DNA from: Cysteiniphilum halobium
GTDB taxonomy: Bacteria; Pseudomonadota; Gammaproteobacteria; Francisellales; Francisellaceae
Length of the DNA stretch: 40,956 nucleotides
Assembly: GCF_003574425.1 (NCBI RefSeq)
Contig: NZ_QLIU01000036.1
Location: 1 to 40,956, forward strand
Direction: 5' to 3'
Under the pieces are notes generated by a model. The model had not been told where the DNA came from. It saw nothing but the letters and a program-made list of their open reading frames with translations, and searched no databases. The number at the start of each line of letters is the position of its first letter. Position 1 is the first letter of the stretch. Of this stretch, positions 16,802 to 28,666 are shown piece by piece. Position numbers and translations under genes: made by a program.

Positions 16802-16970
16802 CCGAAGCGCCCCACGTCTTTGTTGACGTGACAGTCCTGCTGCCTTTCAGCAGCAGACCCAAGTAATTCAGTCATAACACATCATTACTTTCGGCACTCA
16901 CTCTAGCTTATTTTTGATCAGTAGATGTTATGATCTTCCCAAAAACGCTGTAGCTTGCGCACCTCTTCTT
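16802..16970 (-). promoter_or_regulatory. Lysine riboswitch (L box)
   Basis: Read on the minus strand, the pieces of the L-box appear in order. A closing-stem start GAAGAGGTGCGC comes first. Next is a GTGCCGAAAGTAAT...ATTACT arm matching the GCCGAA-containing P3. Then a CTGCTGCTGAAAGGCAGCAG hairpin forms P4, and the CTGTCACG...CGTGGGGCGCTTC segment forms P5 and closes the junction. GAAG at the 5' side pairs with CTTC at the 3' side. It sits between a strong promoter and lysC, exactly where such elements control lysine synthesis. The identification rests on pattern recall rather than a covariance search. Confidence 0.88.
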
Positions 16971-17020
16971 TAATTCTTTTAAATATTATTTATATTTCGT
17001 CGTAGTAACACGACTTTTTT

Positions 17021-17050
17021 ACTATACCGTTTGTTTTTTGTTGCTGTCAA
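17021..17050 (-). promoter_or_regulatory. Promoter of the lysine operon
   Basis: A perfect TTGACA is followed after 18 bases by TATAGT on the minus strand, directly after the GT2 gene. The predicted leader is about 280 bases and contains the riboswitch. Confidence 0.8.
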
Positions 17051-17060
17051 AACTTTTATG

Positions 17061-17936
17061 CTAAATTTTTTTGAAATACTTCCGACTTAAATCCAAACCG
17101 AATAATTTCTCCAGTTTCATTTTAAAGCGCTGACGCTTTTCTTTTTTTGTTAGAATATGCCTAGGGTTCGCTTTAAAAAGCCCTCCTTCTTTGGCAAAAA
17201 AGCCATCAATGATCTTAGGGTGTGTCCCCTTAAATTCCGTTAAAATTTGATGATCGATATCACTGTATTTGGAATCAAAACCTTCGGATTTTCCCCAGTG
17301 TTTATTGACCTGACTGATTTTCTTACTCATCGCAGCCTCTGGGCGCACCCAACCGTAATGATAAATATAGTTATCCAGTAACTTTGCTTTTGGATAACGT
17401 GCGATACGATTGGAGTTTTTAGGGTCAAGTACTAACCAGTACAAACCATCTGGTGCGTAACTTCTGACACTTGCTTTGATAATTCTTGGCGCATAACGAT
17501 ACCAGGTTGGTGACGAAAGATAGGTATTGGTATTGCCATAAAAATGATAATAATGAAATGCCAAAGCCTCAACCTCCTGGTCATCTTTATAACGATACAA
17601 TGCTTCTTTAATTGCTTCAAGATCATTCTCATGCACGATCTCATCACCCTCTAAATAAAAAAGCCAATCCCCAGTACAAGCAAATTGCGCAATCATTTTT
17701 TGCTGTGCATAGGTATAACCCTTTACCTGCATATGCTCATTCCACACTGTTTCAATAATTTTAATTTTAGGGTGCTCTTTCACCAGTTGATGTAATATTT
17801 CTGGACTATTATCTTGTGACTGCCCCAAAGCAATCACAAACTCATCACAAATCGGCAAAATAGACTGAATCGATTGAATATAGGGAAAACACAACTCTTC
17901 GGCATTGCGTAAAAAGGTAAATCCTGATAATTTCAT
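17061..17936 (-). CDS. Family 2 glycosyltransferase
   Basis: This protein has about 291 residues and begins M-K-L-S-G-F-T-F-L-R-N-A-E, the usual opening of one GT-A subgroup. A nucleotide-sugar-binding half follows, with a D-x-D-like acidic motif in L-E-G-D-E-I-V near residue 95-100. The C-terminal half is aromatic-rich (F-H-Y-Y-H-F-Y-G-N) and ends in basic residues that could contact membrane. Members transfer sugars to surface polysaccharide or lipopolysaccharide; the acceptor is unknown. An ATG five codons upstream (17951) is possible, but neither start has a good ribosome-binding site. It is divergent from trpC with a very short gap and is not near other polysaccharide genes. Confidence 0.8.
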   Translation of the reverse strand: MKLSGFTFLRNAEELCFPYIQSIQSILPICDEFVIALGQSQDNSPEILHQLVKEHPKIKIIETVWNEHMQVKGYTYAQQKMIAQFACTGDWLFYLEGDEIVHENDLEAIKEALYRYKDDQEVEALAFHYYHFYGNTNTYLSSPTWYRYAPRIIKASVRSYAPDGLYWLVLDPKNSNRIARYPKAKLLDNYIYHYGWVRPEAAMSKKISQVNKHWGKSEGFDSKYSDIDHQILTEFKGTHPKIIDGFFAKEGGLFKANPRHILTKKEKRQRFKMKLEKLFGLDLSRKYFKKI

Positions 17937-17995
17937 AACACATTTCAACATTTTTATTTTTTAATAGTGTACACATAAAGTAATAAGGACATAAC

Positions 17996-18754
17996 GTGAT
18001 TTTACAAAAAATTATTGAATCAAAGCGTCAAGAGCTTAAACTTTTACCTGATCCAACCCCTGCAGCATTAACACCTGCAAAATATGACTTCCTACAAGCC
18101 ATTAAGACGCATAAGCCAGCAATTATTGCTGAGCTTAAACCCAAATCTCCTTCTGAAGGTATCATTGATCCAAACTATGATCCGATTACCATTGCCAAAG
18201 CCTATCAAGCAGGCGGTGCTTGTGCGTTATCTATTTTAACCGATAAGCCTTTTTTTGGTGGCAGTTTTGAAGATATTCGCAAAATACGCGACGTAGTTAC
18301 GATACCAATTTTATGTAAAGAGTTTATTATTGATGAAAAACAGATCTATCAAGCACGCCTTAACGGTGCTGATGCTTGTCTTTTAATTGTGCGCTGCTTA
18401 GACAAAATTCGCTTGCAAGAACTTATTCAATGCGTGGAATCACTGAATATGACTGCACTGGTTGAAGTATTTGATGAAGAAGAAACCGAAATGGCCTTAG
18501 CCTGTAACGCCAAATTAATCGGTGTTAACAATCGTAACTTAGATACACTTGAGATGGACACGGATAATATCGCACGTCTACAAAAAAGAATACCTAAAAA
18601 TATTACATTATTAAGCTTATCAGGCGCTAAAACCCCAAGCGACCTCCATCGCTTTGGATGTACTTATGATGGCGTTCTAGCAGGAACCGCTTTAATGCGC
18701 GCTCGCGATAAAGTGGGCTTTTTACAAGAAGCAATAAATGCGACCACGCCATAA
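17996..18754 (+). CDS. trpC: Indole-3-glycerol phosphate synthase, lone copy with an altered active site
   Basis: A 252-residue TIM barrel that normally converts CdRP to indole-3-glycerol phosphate in tryptophan synthesis. Conserved residues are E46 and K48 (A-E-L-K), K108 (L-C-K-E-F-I-I-D), E157 (L-V-E-V) and the V-N-N-R-N-L segment near 177-182. However, the S-E-S-G motif of strand 7 reads S-L-S-G, so the usual Glu is Leu 208. The start is GTG with AAGGA at good spacing. No other trp gene is near, and the gene is convergent with rpoC. It may be a weak or repurposed enzyme, or activity may tolerate the change. Confidence 0.88.
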   Translation: MILQKIIESKRQELKLLPDPTPAALTPAKYDFLQAIKTHKPAIIAELKPKSPSEGIIDPNYDPITIAKAYQAGGACALSILTDKPFFGGSFEDIRKIRDVVTIPILCKEFIIDEKQIYQARLNGADACLLIVRCLDKIRLQELIQCVESLNMTALVEVFDEEETEMALACNAKLIGVNNRNLDTLEMDTDNIARLQKRIPKNITLLSLSGAKTPSDLHRFGCTYDGVLAGTALMRARDKVGFLQEAINATTP

Positions 18755-18767
18755 TCAAACACACAAA

Positions 18768-18802
18768 CAAAAAAGCCCCGTTAGGATACTCCCAACGAGG
18801 CT
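18768..18802 (-). terminator. Terminator after rpoC
   Basis: On the minus strand AGCCTCGTT pairs with AACGGGGCT (one T-G pair) and is followed by TTTTTTGTTTG. It closes the rplJL-rpoBC transcription unit and faces trpC. Confidence 0.88.
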
Positions 18803-18834
18803 TCAAGTTATATTTGACTTCAGAAAATTAATGA

Positions 18835-21800
18835 TTACTCGTCATAGTCCTCATCATCATCTTGTCTTTTGTTTTCATCAAGATCATCATTACCGACAAC
18901 AAATAGATCTTCAAGGTCAACACTATTTTCTTCAGTATCTGCATTCAATGCAGCACTTAAAGCCATTTCAAGCTCATCCATCGATGGACCTGTTTCTAAT
19001 GCTTCTTGTTCTTGTAAGTGTCTACGCTTACGCTCTTGATGATGCGCTAAACCTGTGCCTGATGGAATCAAGCGTCCAATCAATACGTTTTCTTTCAAGC
19101 CACGCAGCTGATCCTCTTGTCCACTAACTGACGCTTCGGTTAACACACGTGTTGTCTCTTGGAAAGACGCTGCAGAAAGGAACGACTCTGTAGACAACGA
19201 TGCTTTTGTGATCCCCAATAAAATTGGTTCATAAATCGCTTCTAATTTGCCCTCAGCACGTAATTTCTCGTTCTCTTCCAAGACTTGAACTAATTCAACA
19301 GGCTCACCATCAACGAACTTACTATCTCCTGCTGCTAAGATATTCACCTTACGCAACATCTGACGAATAACCGTCTCGATATGCTTATCGTTAATACCCA
19401 CACCTTGTAAGCGATAAACTTCTTGGATTTCATTGATAATGTAATCTGCAAGTTCATGCACGCCTTTTAAACGTAAGATTTCATGCGGATCTAATGGTCC
19501 ATCAGAAATGATTTCACCCTTAGAAACGTGCTCACCTTCAAATACGTTAATATGACGCCATTTAGGGATCATGATTTCAATTGGGTCCATATCTTCTGGT
19601 GAAATGATCAAACGACGCTTGCCTTTTGTCTCTTTACCAAAGCTGACAATACCTGAAATCTCTGCCATGATTGCAGCATCCTTCGGACGACGCGCTTCAA
19701 ACAAGTCTGCAACGCGTGGTAAACCACCCGTAATATCTTTGTTTTTAGAACCTTCTTGCGGAATACGTGCAATGACGTCACCCACTTCGATCTTTGTGCC
19801 ATTTTCAATATTCAAAATCGCACCAATTGGCATGAAATAGCTTGCTGGAATATTTGTATTCGGGAAGCATAACTCTTCGCCAACTTCATCAATTAAGCGT
19901 ACCAACGGTTTGATGTCTCTATTACCACTTTTTTGTGAGTCAGACGTAATAACAATACTTGAAAGTCCTGTCATTTCATCTGCTTGGTGCTTCATGGTCA
20001 CACCATCGATAAAGTCAACAAAGTTGATGTGTCCAGCAACCTCAGCAACCACTGGATGTGTATGTGGATCCCATGTTGCAACAACAGCACCTGCTTTCAC
20101 CTGAGCATCATCGTTCACTGGTAACTCAGCACCGTATGGTACTTTGTACTTCTCACGCTCACGTCCGAACTTATCGATAATACTAATTTCACCAGAACGC
20201 GAAACGACTACATGGTTACCTTCACGATTTTTAACCGTTTTAATATTATTAAATTTAATACGTCCGCCATTTTTGATCTGAACATTATTCTCAGCTGTAT
20301 CCTGAGATGCAGCACCCCCAATATGGAACGTACGCATTGTTAACTGTGTGCCTGGCTCACCAATGGATTGAGCGGCAACAACACCAACTGACTCACCCAT
20401 ATTAACCAAGTGTCCACGTGCAAGGTCACGCCCATAACATTTAGCACATAAGCCACGGCGTGTTTCACATGTGATTGATGAACGAATCACCACCTGATCA
20501 ACACCATTTTTCTCAATCAGCTCAACGACTTTCTCATCAAGCAATGTGCCGGCTTCAACCAAGATCTCATCTTCACCTGGTTTGTAAATGTCTTCGGCAT
20601 TAACTCGACCTAATAAGCGTTCACCTAATGGCACAACCACATCCCCTCCTTCAATCAAGGCAGAAACGGTTAGACCTTTTTGCGTGCCACAATCATCTTC
20701 AATAATCACAAGATCCTGTGCCACGTCAACAAGACGACGCGTTAAGTAACCTGAGTTTGCCGTTTTTAATGCAGTATCAGCAAGACCCTTACGCGCACCA
20801 TGTGTTGAGGTAAAATACTGCAATACCGATAGACCTTCACGGAAGTTTGCTGTAATTGGTGTTTCAATAATCGAACCATCTGGTTTTGCCATGAGTCCAC
20901 GCATACCGGCAAGCTGTCTGATCTGTGCTGCGGAACCCCGCGCACCCGAATCTGCCATCATGTATACTGAATTAAACGATTCTTGTTCAATTTCATGACC
21001 CATTTTATCAGCAACTTTTTCTTTCGCGATCACTTCCATCATTGACTTAGCCACTTTCTCATTAGCACGAGACCAAATATCAATCACTTTATTATAACGC
21101 TCACCAGCAGTGACCAAACCACTTGCATATTGCTCAGAAATCTCTTTAACCTGACCCTCAGCTTCAGCCAAAATACCAACCTTTGCTTCCGGAATAATCA
21201 TATCGTTAATACCGATTGAAATACCTGATTTTGTTGAATATTTATAACCAGCATACATCAACTGATCAGCAAAAATCACGGTGGCTTTTGTACCTAAACG
21301 GCGATAGCACTGATCAATAATTTTACCGACTGTTTTCTTGGTCAATGGTTGGTTAATCAGTGAAAACGGTAAGCCCTCTGGTAGGATGCTTGACAATAAA
21401 GCGCGACCAACCGTTGTTTCAACAATACCTTTCTCATCGATATATTCACCAGACTCAAGTAATACTTTATGGTCCAAGCGTACTTTGATTTTCGCATGAA
21501 TATCAACAACACCGGCATCATACGCCCGCTGAACATGTAGTAAATCAGCAAATAATTTGCCCTCACCCTTAGCATTAACTCTCTCACGCGTCACATAATA
21601 AAGACCTAGTACAATATCCTGAGTTGGTGCGATCACGGGGGAACCACTTGCAGGGGACAAGATGTTATTGGTTGACATCATAAGTACACGCGCTTCAAGC
21701 TGCGCTTCAATCGTTAATGGTACGTGAACCGCCATTTGATCCCCGTCAAAGTCTGCATTAAACGCAGTACATACTAGTGGGTGCAACTGAATCGCCTTAC

Positions 21801-23130
21801 CTTCAATCAAGGTCGGTTCAAATGCTTGAATACCTAATCTATGAAGTGTTGGTGCACGGTTAAGAAGCACCGGATGCTCGCGGATGACCTCTTCCAAGAT
21901 ATCCCAAACGACCGCTTCTTCACGCTCAACCATCTTCTTAGCTGCTTTAATTGTTGTCGCATGCTCATAATGCTCAAGCTTAGAATAAATAAATGGCTTA
22001 AATAACTCTAATGCCATCTTCTTTGGCAAACCACATTGGTGTAAACGTAGTGTTGGACCAACGGTAATTACAGAACGCCCAGAGTAATCAACACGCTTAC
22101 CTAAAAGGTTCTGACGGAAGCGCCCTTGCTTACCTTTAATCATATCAGCTAATGATTTCAAGGCACGCTTATTCGAGCCAGTTACCGCACGTCCACGACG
22201 ACCGTTATCTAATAAGGCGTCAACGGACTCCTGTAACATACGCTTTTCATTACGCACGATAATATCAGGCGCACTTAACTCCAAAAGACGCTTTAAACGA
22301 TTGTTACGATTAATCACACGGCGATACAAATCATTTAAATCAGAGGTTGCAAAGCGTCCACCATCTAATGGCACCAGCGGGCGTAGATCTGGTGGTAACA
22401 CAGGCAGAACCGTCATAATCATCCATTGAGGTTTATTACCTGATTCACGGAATGATTCTAATAATTTCAAACGCTTTGTTAATTTCTTAAGCTTTGTTTC
22501 TGAATTGGTTGCTGGGATTTCCTCACGAATGGTTTCAATCTCATGATTAAGATCGGTGTCGATCAATAACTTTTGAATTGCTTCAGCACCCATTTGTGCT
22601 TCAAACTCATCACCATACTCTTCTAATGCATCAAGATACGTTTCTTCATTTAATAACTGTCCTTTTTCAAAAGGCGTCATGCCAGGATCAGTCACTGCAT
22701 ATGCTTCAAAATATAAAATACGCTCGATATCGCGCAATGTCATGTCTAACAACAAACCAATACGCGATGGTAATGATTTCAAATACCAAATATGTGCTAC
22801 AGGGCAAGCAAGATCGATATGCCCCATACGCTCACGACGCACACGCGCTTGAGTGACTTCAACACCACACTTCTCACAAATGATACCACGATGCTTTAAA
22901 CGCTTGTATTTACCACACAAACACTCATAATCTTTGATCGGACCAAAGATCTTAGCACAGAACAAACCATCTCTTTCTGGCTTGAATGTACGATAGTTAA
23001 TGGTTTCTGGTTTTTTCACTTCACCATATGACCATGAGTGAATCATTTCAGGTGACGCAAGACCGACACGAATACGGTCAAACTCTAAATCTTTACCTTG
23101 CTGTTTCATACCGCCTAGTAAGTTTTTCAA
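18835..23130 (-). CDS. rpoC: RNA polymerase beta' subunit
   Basis: A full-length 1431-residue beta' subunit. The first zinc site has C70, C72, C85 and C88. The magnesium-binding N-A-D-F-D-G-D-Q motif lies near residue 460. The second zinc cluster is [11 protein letters not shown], and [13 protein letters not shown] lies in the bridge-helix/trigger-loop region. The start is TTG with GGAG seven bases before it, and the first residues match the family (M-K-N-L-L), so I prefer it to the ATG seven codons later. The C-terminus ends in an acidic tail (D-D-D-E-D-Y-D-E) beyond the conserved core. It follows rpoB after 86 bases and ends at a terminator. Confidence 0.98.
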   Translation of the reverse strand: MKNLLGGMKQQGKDLEFDRIRVGLASPEMIHSWSYGEVKKPETINYRTFKPERDGLFCAKIFGPIKDYECLCGKYKRLKHRGIICEKCGVEVTQARVRRERMGHIDLACPVAHIWYLKSLPSRIGLLLDMTLRDIERILYFEAYAVTDPGMTPFEKGQLLNEETYLDALEEYGDEFEAQMGAEAIQKLLIDTDLNHEIETIREEIPATNSETKLKKLTKRLKLLESFRESGNKPQWMIMTVLPVLPPDLRPLVPLDGGRFATSDLNDLYRRVINRNNRLKRLLELSAPDIIVRNEKRMLQESVDALLDNGRRGRAVTGSNKRALKSLADMIKGKQGRFRQNLLGKRVDYSGRSVITVGPTLRLHQCGLPKKMALELFKPFIYSKLEHYEHATTIKAAKKMVEREEAVVWDILEEVIREHPVLLNRAPTLHRLGIQAFEPTLIEGKAIQLHPLVCTAFNADFDGDQMAVHVPLTIEAQLEARVLMMSTNNILSPASGSPVIAPTQDIVLGLYYVTRERVNAKGEGKLFADLLHVQRAYDAGVVDIHAKIKVRLDHKVLLESGEYIDEKGIVETTVGRALLSSILPEGLPFSLINQPLTKKTVGKIIDQCYRRLGTKATVIFADQLMYAGYKYSTKSGISIGINDMIIPEAKVGILAEAEGQVKEISEQYASGLVTAGERYNKVIDIWSRANEKVAKSMMEVIAKEKVADKMGHEIEQESFNSVYMMADSGARGSAAQIRQLAGMRGLMAKPDGSIIETPITANFREGLSVLQYFTSTHGARKGLADTALKTANSGYLTRRLVDVAQDLVIIEDDCGTQKGLTVSALIEGGDVVVPLGERLLGRVNAEDIYKPGEDEILVEAGTLLDEKVVELIEKNGVDQVVIRSSITCETRRGLCAKCYGRDLARGHLVNMGESVGVVAAQSIGEPGTQLTMRTFHIGGAASQDTAENNVQIKNGGRIKFNNIKTVKNREGNHVVVSRSGEISIIDKFGREREKYKVPYGAELPVNDDAQVKAGAVVATWDPHTHPVVAEVAGHINFVDFIDGVTMKHQADEMTGLSSIVITSDSQKSGNRDIKPLVRLIDEVGEELCFPNTNIPASYFMPIGAILNIENGTKIEVGDVIARIPQEGSKNKDITGGLPRVADLFEARRPKDAAIMAEISGIVSFGKETKGKRRLIISPEDMDPIEIMIPKWRHINVFEGEHVSKGEIISDGPLDPHEILRLKGVHELADYIINEIQEVYRLQGVGINDKHIETVIRQMLRKVNILAAGDSKFVDGEPVELVQVLEENEKLRAEGKLEAIYEPILLGITKASLSTESFLSAASFQETTRVLTEASVSGQEDQLRGLKENVLIGRLIPSGTGLAHHQERKRRHLQEQEALETGPSMDELEMALSAALNADTEENSVDLEDLFVVGNDDLDENKRQDDDEDYDE

Positions 23131-23216
23131 GGCTCTACTCCTATTTTTGCAAAGTTTTAAATCAAAATGCTATAGACTATGCCCATAGCTGTTTCATCAC
23201 GACAACTTAAGTTCGT

Positions 23217-26200
23217 TTAGTTTTCTAAATCAGACTCAAGATCAATATCAATACCTAATGCACGTACTTCTTTCATCAATACGTTGAATGATTCAGGCAG
23301 ACTGGCATCCATCTTGAAATTACCATCAACAATATTTTTGTACATTCTAGTTCGGCCATTGACGTCATCTGATTTAACCGTCAACATTTCACGTAGCGTA
23401 TAAGCAGCACCATAAGCTTGTAGTGCCCAAACCTCCATCTCACCGAAACGCTGACCACCAAACTGTGCTTTACCACCAAGGGGCTGCTGTGTAACCAAAC
23501 TATAAGAGCCCGTTGAGCGTGCATGCATCTTGTCATCAACCAAGTGGTCTAACTTCAACATATACATATAACCAACAGTGACATGACGATCAAATGCTAA
23601 GCCAGTACGCCCATCATAAAGCTGAGCTTGACCGCTTTCATTTAAGCCGCAAAGTTTCAGAAGATCTTTGATGTCTTTTTCTTTAGCACCATCAAACACA
23701 GGGGTTGCAATTGGTACACCAGCTCTTAGGTTATAAGCCATTTCCATCACTTGATCATCATCAAGCTGACTTAGGTCGACTTTCTTATTACCAATCGTGT
23801 TGTAAACTTCTTCTAAGGTTTTACGAATATCTTGTGCTTTTTGGCTTGCTTCAAGTGCATCAGAGACTTTATGTCCTAGTGCTCTTGCTGCCATACCCAT
23901 ATGTGTCTCAAGGACCTGACCAATATTCATACGTGACGGGACCCCTAGCGGATTCAACACGATATCCATTGGTGTGCCATCTTCTAAGTATGGCATATCT
24001 TCAATCGGTAGAATGCGTGAAACAACCCCTTTGTTACCATGGCGTCCCGCCATTTTGTCTCCTGGCTGAATACGACGCTTAACAGCAACAAAAACTTTCA
24101 CGATCTTAAGCACTCCAGGGGACAAATCATCACCTTGGGTAAGCTTCTTACGTTTTGCTTCAAATTTAGTTTCAAAGTCTTTACGTGCTTGTTCAATCTG
24201 TGCTTTACAACGCGTGATTGCTTCCATCGTTGCTTCATCTTCCGCGCGGATATCAAGCCATTGAATAAGCTCAAGACTTTTTAAGTATTCTTTAGTAATC
24301 TCTTGCCCACGCTTTAAGCCTCCAGGACCAGCCAGCGCTTTCTTGCCACTTAACTCTTGTAATAGATAAGAACGAACTGCACCTTCAACAATACGATACT
24401 CATCACGTAAATCTTTACGAATGCGCGCTAACTCTGCTTTTTCAATGTCGACAGAACGCTGATCTTTTTCTAAACCATCACGCGTAAATACTTGAACGTT
24501 AATGACTGTACCATACATACCTGTTGGCATTCTTAATGAGCTATCTTTAACATCTGACGCTTTCTCACCAAAGATCGCTCGTAGTAGCTTTTCTTCAGGA
24601 GTCAATTGCTGCTCTGCTTTAGGTGTAATCTTAGCAACTAGAATATCACCCGGAGCAACATTGGCACCGATGTGGATAATCCCTGACTCATCAAGTTTAT
24701 TTAATGCATACTCACTCACATTTGGAATATCAGAGGTAATCTCTTCAGCCCCTAACTTCGTGTCGCGCGCAATACATGTTAACTCTTCAATATGTATAGA
24801 TGTATAACGATCATCTTCAACAATGCGCTCAGATAATAAAATTGAATCCTCAAAGTTAAAACCATTCCATGGCATAAATGCCACAAGTAGGTTTTGACCT
24901 AAGGCTAATTCTGCCATATCGGTCGATGAACCATCTGCCAATACATCACCTCTTTTAACGACATCACCAGGACGCACGATTGGACGCTGGTTGATACAAG
25001 TGTTTTTATTTGAACGACGGAATTTTGTTAAATTATAAATATCAACAACGGAATCACCTTCATTGACTTCGTCATTATTGGCACAAACAACGATACGACC
25101 GCCATCAACCGCATCAACGACACCTGAGCGCTTAGCAACAATACAAGTGCCTGAGTCACTTGCTACAATGCGCTCCATCCCAGTACCCACTAATGGTTTT
25201 TCAGCTCTTAACGTCGGCACAGCCTGACGTTGCATGTTTGAACCCATCAATGCACGGTTTGCGTCATCATGTTCCAAAAATGGAATAAGGGCTGCTGCAA
25301 CTGAGACCATTTGCTTGGCTGAAACATCCATATATTGAACTTGATCAGCACTTGTAAAAATTGCTTCACCTTTAGAGCGGCATTGAATGAGCTCATCCGT
25401 TAAACGTCCCTTTTTATCCATCGCAGCAGAGGCTTGTGCAATCACATAATTACTCTCATCAATCGCTGATAAATAGTCGATTTCATCGGTGGCAACCCCA
25501 TTTACTACTTTGCGATAAGGCGCTTCCAAGAAACCATAGTGATTGGTACGCGCATAACATGCTAACGAGTTGATCAAACCAATGTTTGGACCCTCTGGTG
25601 TTTCAATCGGGCATAAACGACCATAATGTGTGGTATGTACATCACGCACCTCAAATCCTGCACGATCTCTTGACAAACCTCCTGGGCCTAAGGCTGAAAT
25701 GCGACGTTTATGGGTAACTTCTGATAATGGGTTATCCTGATCCATAAATTGTGATAATGCACCTGAACCAAAAAACTCTTTAATCGAAGCAGTAATTGGT
25801 TTAGCGTTAACTAGATCTTGTGGCATCGCGCTTTCACGATCAACCATTGATAAGCGCTCACGCACTGATCTTTCAACACGCACCAAGCCGATTCTGAATT
25901 GGTTTTCAGTCATCTCACCCACAGCACGAATACGACGGTTACCTAAGTGATCAATATCATCAACATCGCCGCGTCCATCACGAATATCAATTAATGTTTT
26001 AACAACATCAATAATATCATCTTTGGTTAAAACGCCTAGGCCTTTATCTGATTTACGACCCAAGCGATTATTAAACTTCATGCGACCTACTGCTGATAAA
26101 TCATAGCGATCTTCCGAGAAGAATAAACCCTGGAATAGATTCTCTGCTGATTCTTTTGTTGGTGGCTCACCAGGACGCATCATACGGTAAATTTCAACTA

Positions 26201-27308
26201 ATGCCTCATCACGATCACGACATACGTCATTGCGCAATGTATCAGCAATATATGCACCACGATCTAAATCATTGGTGTTAAGTGTTTGGAATTTTGCAAT
26301 ACCACGATCAGATAGCTTATCTAATAATACAGGTGTAATTTCTTCATTAGCTTGTGCTAACACCTCACCTGATGTCTCATCAACGATACGTGAATATAGC
26401 ACTTTGCCAACCACATAAGACGCTGGGACTTCGATTTGGTTTAAACCTTGTTCTTTCATCAACTTGGTATGTCTTGCGGTAATACGCTTGCCTTCAGCAA
26501 CAAGCACTTTACCTTCTTTGTCAACCACATCAAAAGATGCCGTTGTACCTTTTAATGAATCCGGATCAAACGTCATCATTAAAACGCCATTTTCAACTGC
26601 AAAGTCAACCGGCTCATAAAAAATCTTTAATAACTCATCCGCTGTATAACCAAGCGCCTTTAGTAATACAGTAGATGGTAATTTACGACGTCTATCTATA
26701 CGCACATAAAGTAAGTCTTTTGGATCAAACTCAAAGTCTAACCATGATCCGCGATAAGGTATCACGCGTGCTGAATGTAATATTTTGCCTGAGGAATGGG
26801 TTTTGCCTTTATCATGATCAAAGAAAACACCTGGTGAACGATGCAATTGAGATACAACTACACGCTCTGTCCCATTGATCACAAACGTGCCGTTATCTGT
26901 CATTAATGGGATCTCACCCATATAGACTTCTTGTTCACGGACATCTTTAATCACTTTATCTTCGACTGGTGCATCTTTATCATAGATAACCAATCTAAGC
27001 TTTACACGCAAAGGAGCTGCATAAGTTACCCCTCTAATGCTACACTCGTTTTCATCAAAAACAGGCTCACCTAAACGATAGCTTACATAGTGAAGCTCGG
27101 AATACCCTGAAACGCTTGCTATAGGGAAAACCGACTTAAAAGCTGCCTCTAAACCATTATTTTTACGGCTTTGCGCTTTTACATCTTGTTGTAAAAACTC
27201 TTTATATGAATTTACTTGAACAGCAAGCAAATATGGAACATCTAGAATATTAGGAAGGTTCCCAAATTCTTTACGGATTCTTTTTTTCTCAGCGTATGAG
27301 TACGACAT
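23217..27308 (-). CDS. rpoB: RNA polymerase beta subunit
   Basis: A 1363-residue beta subunit with the full set of conserved blocks. The rifampicin pocket reads [20 protein letters not shown] followed by S-A-L-G-P-G-G-L, so the Asp, His and Ser positions most often changed in resistant strains are the sensitive type. The C-terminal clamp segment [19 protein letters not shown] is intact. The ATG has an AGGAAG site. It is separated from rplL by 177 bases containing an attenuator-like hairpin, as in E. coli, where read-through and RNase III processing set the ratio of L7/L12 to polymerase. Confidence 0.98.
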   Translation of the reverse strand: MSYSYAEKKRIRKEFGNLPNILDVPYLLAVQVNSYKEFLQQDVKAQSRKNNGLEAAFKSVFPIASVSGYSELHYVSYRLGEPVFDENECSIRGVTYAAPLRVKLRLVIYDKDAPVEDKVIKDVREQEVYMGEIPLMTDNGTFVINGTERVVVSQLHRSPGVFFDHDKGKTHSSGKILHSARVIPYRGSWLDFEFDPKDLLYVRIDRRRKLPSTVLLKALGYTADELLKIFYEPVDFAVENGVLMMTFDPDSLKGTTASFDVVDKEGKVLVAEGKRITARHTKLMKEQGLNQIEVPASYVVGKVLYSRIVDETSGEVLAQANEEITPVLLDKLSDRGIAKFQTLNTNDLDRGAYIADTLRNDVCRDRDEALVEIYRMMRPGEPPTKESAENLFQGLFFSEDRYDLSAVGRMKFNNRLGRKSDKGLGVLTKDDIIDVVKTLIDIRDGRGDVDDIDHLGNRRIRAVGEMTENQFRIGLVRVERSVRERLSMVDRESAMPQDLVNAKPITASIKEFFGSGALSQFMDQDNPLSEVTHKRRISALGPGGLSRDRAGFEVRDVHTTHYGRLCPIETPEGPNIGLINSLACYARTNHYGFLEAPYRKVVNGVATDEIDYLSAIDESNYVIAQASAAMDKKGRLTDELIQCRSKGEAIFTSADQVQYMDVSAKQMVSVAAALIPFLEHDDANRALMGSNMQRQAVPTLRAEKPLVGTGMERIVASDSGTCIVAKRSGVVDAVDGGRIVVCANNDEVNEGDSVVDIYNLTKFRRSNKNTCINQRPIVRPGDVVKRGDVLADGSSTDMAELALGQNLLVAFMPWNGFNFEDSILLSERIVEDDRYTSIHIEELTCIARDTKLGAEEITSDIPNVSEYALNKLDESGIIHIGANVAPGDILVAKITPKAEQQLTPEEKLLRAIFGEKASDVKDSSLRMPTGMYGTVINVQVFTRDGLEKDQRSVDIEKAELARIRKDLRDEYRIVEGAVRSYLLQELSGKKALAGPGGLKRGQEITKEYLKSLELIQWLDIRAEDEATMEAITRCKAQIEQARKDFETKFEAKRKKLTQGDDLSPGVLKIVKVFVAVKRRIQPGDKMAGRHGNKGVVSRILPIEDMPYLEDGTPMDIVLNPLGVPSRMNIGQVLETHMGMAARALGHKVSDALEASQKAQDIRKTLEEVYNTIGNKKVDLSQLDDDQVMEMAYNLRAGVPIATPVFDGAKEKDIKDLLKLCGLNESGQAQLYDGRTGLAFDRHVTVGYMYMLKLDHLVDDKMHARSTGSYSLVTQQPLGGKAQFGGQRFGEMEVWALQAYGAAYTLREMLTVKSDDVNGRTRMYKNIVDGNFKMDASLPESFNVLMKEVRALGIDIDLESDLEN

Positions 27309-27425
27309 CAGGCACTTCCTCTGACTACATTCGTTTTAACCACTAAATCATGCCAAAAGTTTGGAAAACTTTATTTATCTGCAATTTACAGACACATCTA
27401 CAAATGCTATTTGTTAGATAGCAGA

Positions 27426-27458
27426 AAAGGCCAACAGATAAAATACCTGTTAGCCTTT
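27426..27458 (-). terminator. Attenuator-like hairpin between rplL and rpoB
   Basis: A 12-bp stem on the minus strand (AAAGGCTAACAG with CTGTTGGCCTTT, one G-U pair) is followed by a short T-run. By analogy with E. coli it would stop most transcripts after rplL while letting some reach rpoBC. Confidence 0.7.
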
Positions 27459-27485
27459 ACTTTTTAACTCAAAATAATCGTTTGA

Positions 27486-27860
27486 TTACTTAAGCTCAAC
27501 CTTAGCACCAGCTTCTTCAAGCTGTTTTTTAAGTGCTTCAGCATCATCTTTAGAAGCGCCTTCCTTGATAGTGAAAGGAACACCTTCAACAGCATCCTTT
27601 GCTTCTTTAAGACCTAAACCAGTTGCTGCACGAACAGCTTTGATCGCGCCAACTTTATTAGAACCTGCATCAACTAAAACAACGTCAAATTCAGTTTTCT
27701 CTTCTGCAGCAGCAGCGTCTCCTGCAGCAGGTGCTGCAACTGCAACAGCAGCTTGTGCAGAAACACCGAATTTTTCTTCCATCATTTTAACCAATTCACA
27801 AACATCCATCACGCTCATTTCAGCAACTGCATTTAGGATATCTTCTTTAGTAATAGCCAT
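27486..27860 (-). CDS. rplL: Ribosomal protein bL12 (L7/L12)
   Basis: A 124-residue acidic stalk protein. The N-terminal dimerisation helices are followed by an Ala-rich hinge ([16 protein letters not shown]) near residues 34-52. The compact C-terminal domain contains K-T-E-F-D-V, I-K-A-V-R and [10 protein letters not shown], the face that recruits translation factors. The length matches the family. Its TAGGAG site is strong, which suits its higher copy number per ribosome. It follows rplJ by 45 bases. Confidence 0.98.
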   Translation of the reverse strand: MAITKEDILNAVAEMSVMDVCELVKMMEEKFGVSAQAAVAVAAPAAGDAAAAEEKTEFDVVLVDAGSNKVGAIKAVRAATGLGLKEAKDAVEGVPFTIKEGASKDDAEALKKQLEEAGAKVELK

Positions 27861-27905
27861 TATATACTCCTATTAAATAATTTATTTCAAAAACGAAAAG
27901 TGGTT

Positions 27906-28424
27906 TTATTTTGCATCACCAACAGCAGCGAATACACGAACAGCTTGCGCTGGAATCTCATTAGCTGTACGCACAAACTTGGTAACAGGTGCAAGTAATA
28001 CATTGCACAATAAGCCAAGTGCATCGTTTCTGCTTGGAAGCTTAGACATTTCTTCTAGCTTATCCGCACCAAACAACTCACCGCCCATTGCTAAGTTCTT
28101 CACCTCAAAAGCTTTATGATCTTTCATAAAGTTTTTGAATAATTTAGCAACCGCACCGGGTTCCTCTTTCGAGAAAGCCAAGACTAAAGGACCGACAAGC
28201 GCATCATTCATGCACTCAAACTCAGTTCCTTTAAATGCGATTCTTGCTAAGTTATTGCGAACAACTTTCAAATATACACCTGATTCACGAGCCTGTTTGC
28301 GTAAATCACTCATTTGATTCACCGTCAAGCCACGGTAATCAGCTACCGCTGCAGACAATGCCAAGGATGCCTGTTCGGCAACTTCTGCCACAATCGCTTT
28401 TTTATCTTCAAGCTTTAGCGCCAT
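27906..28424 (-). CDS. rplJ: Ribosomal protein uL10
   Basis: A 172-residue stalk-base protein. The N-terminal rRNA-binding domain includes V-A-D-Y-R-G-L-T-V near residues 28-36 and the L-R-K-Q-A-R-E motif. The C-terminal helix, which binds L12 dimers, is in the A-V-R-V-F-A-A-V end. In gamma-proteobacteria L10 complexed with L12 represses its own mRNA through the leader, and a matching leader is seen upstream. Confidence 0.97.
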   Translation of the reverse strand: MALKLEDKKAIVAEVAEQASLALSAAVADYRGLTVNQMSDLRKQARESGVYLKVVRNNLARIAFKGTEFECMNDALVGPLVLAFSKEEPGAVAKLFKNFMKDHKAFEVKNLAMGGELFGADKLEEMSKLPSRNDALGLLCNVLLAPVTKFVRTANEIPAQAVRVFAAVGDAK

Positions 28425-28499
28425 TAGCTAATCCTCTTGTTTTTGTCTACGTTATTATTTAATACGATGTTTGAAACCAAATAAAAAATTATTCTCTTC

Positions 28500-28600
28500 A
28501 AAGGTCACACGCACCGTCTGCGTAGGAAATTAAGCGATCTTGCAATCACACCTACGGTCTTTGACATCACTGACTTAACATGACATTAAGTAGCGACCCA
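28500..28600 (-). promoter_or_regulatory. L10 leader (autoregulatory site of rplJL)
   Basis: The minus-strand leader contains ACCGTAGG pairing with CCTA and CGGT across an unpaired CGCAGA bulge. This is the stem with one-sided bulge recognised by L10-L12 in E. coli and relatives. It lies about 80-180 bases before rplJ. The rest of the 242-base rplA-rplJ gap probably also holds a promoter, but I cannot pick one with confidence. Confidence 0.7.
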
Positions 28601-28666
28601 AAGAAACTTGTTTAAGTCCTTAGCAGCAGGAAATCGCGCCAAGGCACACAAAAAAGGCTCGTTATC

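Noticed and set aside
16681-16875. A small open frame beginning M-T-E-L-L-G on the minus strand, upstream of and overlapping lysC
   Set aside because: It lies across the 3' arms of the lysine riboswitch. It has no leader-peptide run of Lys codons, and the RNA structure explains the sequence better.
19608-20104. Several open frames of 60-90 residues on both strands inside rpoC and rpoB
   Set aside because: They are shadows of strongly conserved genes, without ribosome-binding sites or family resemblance.
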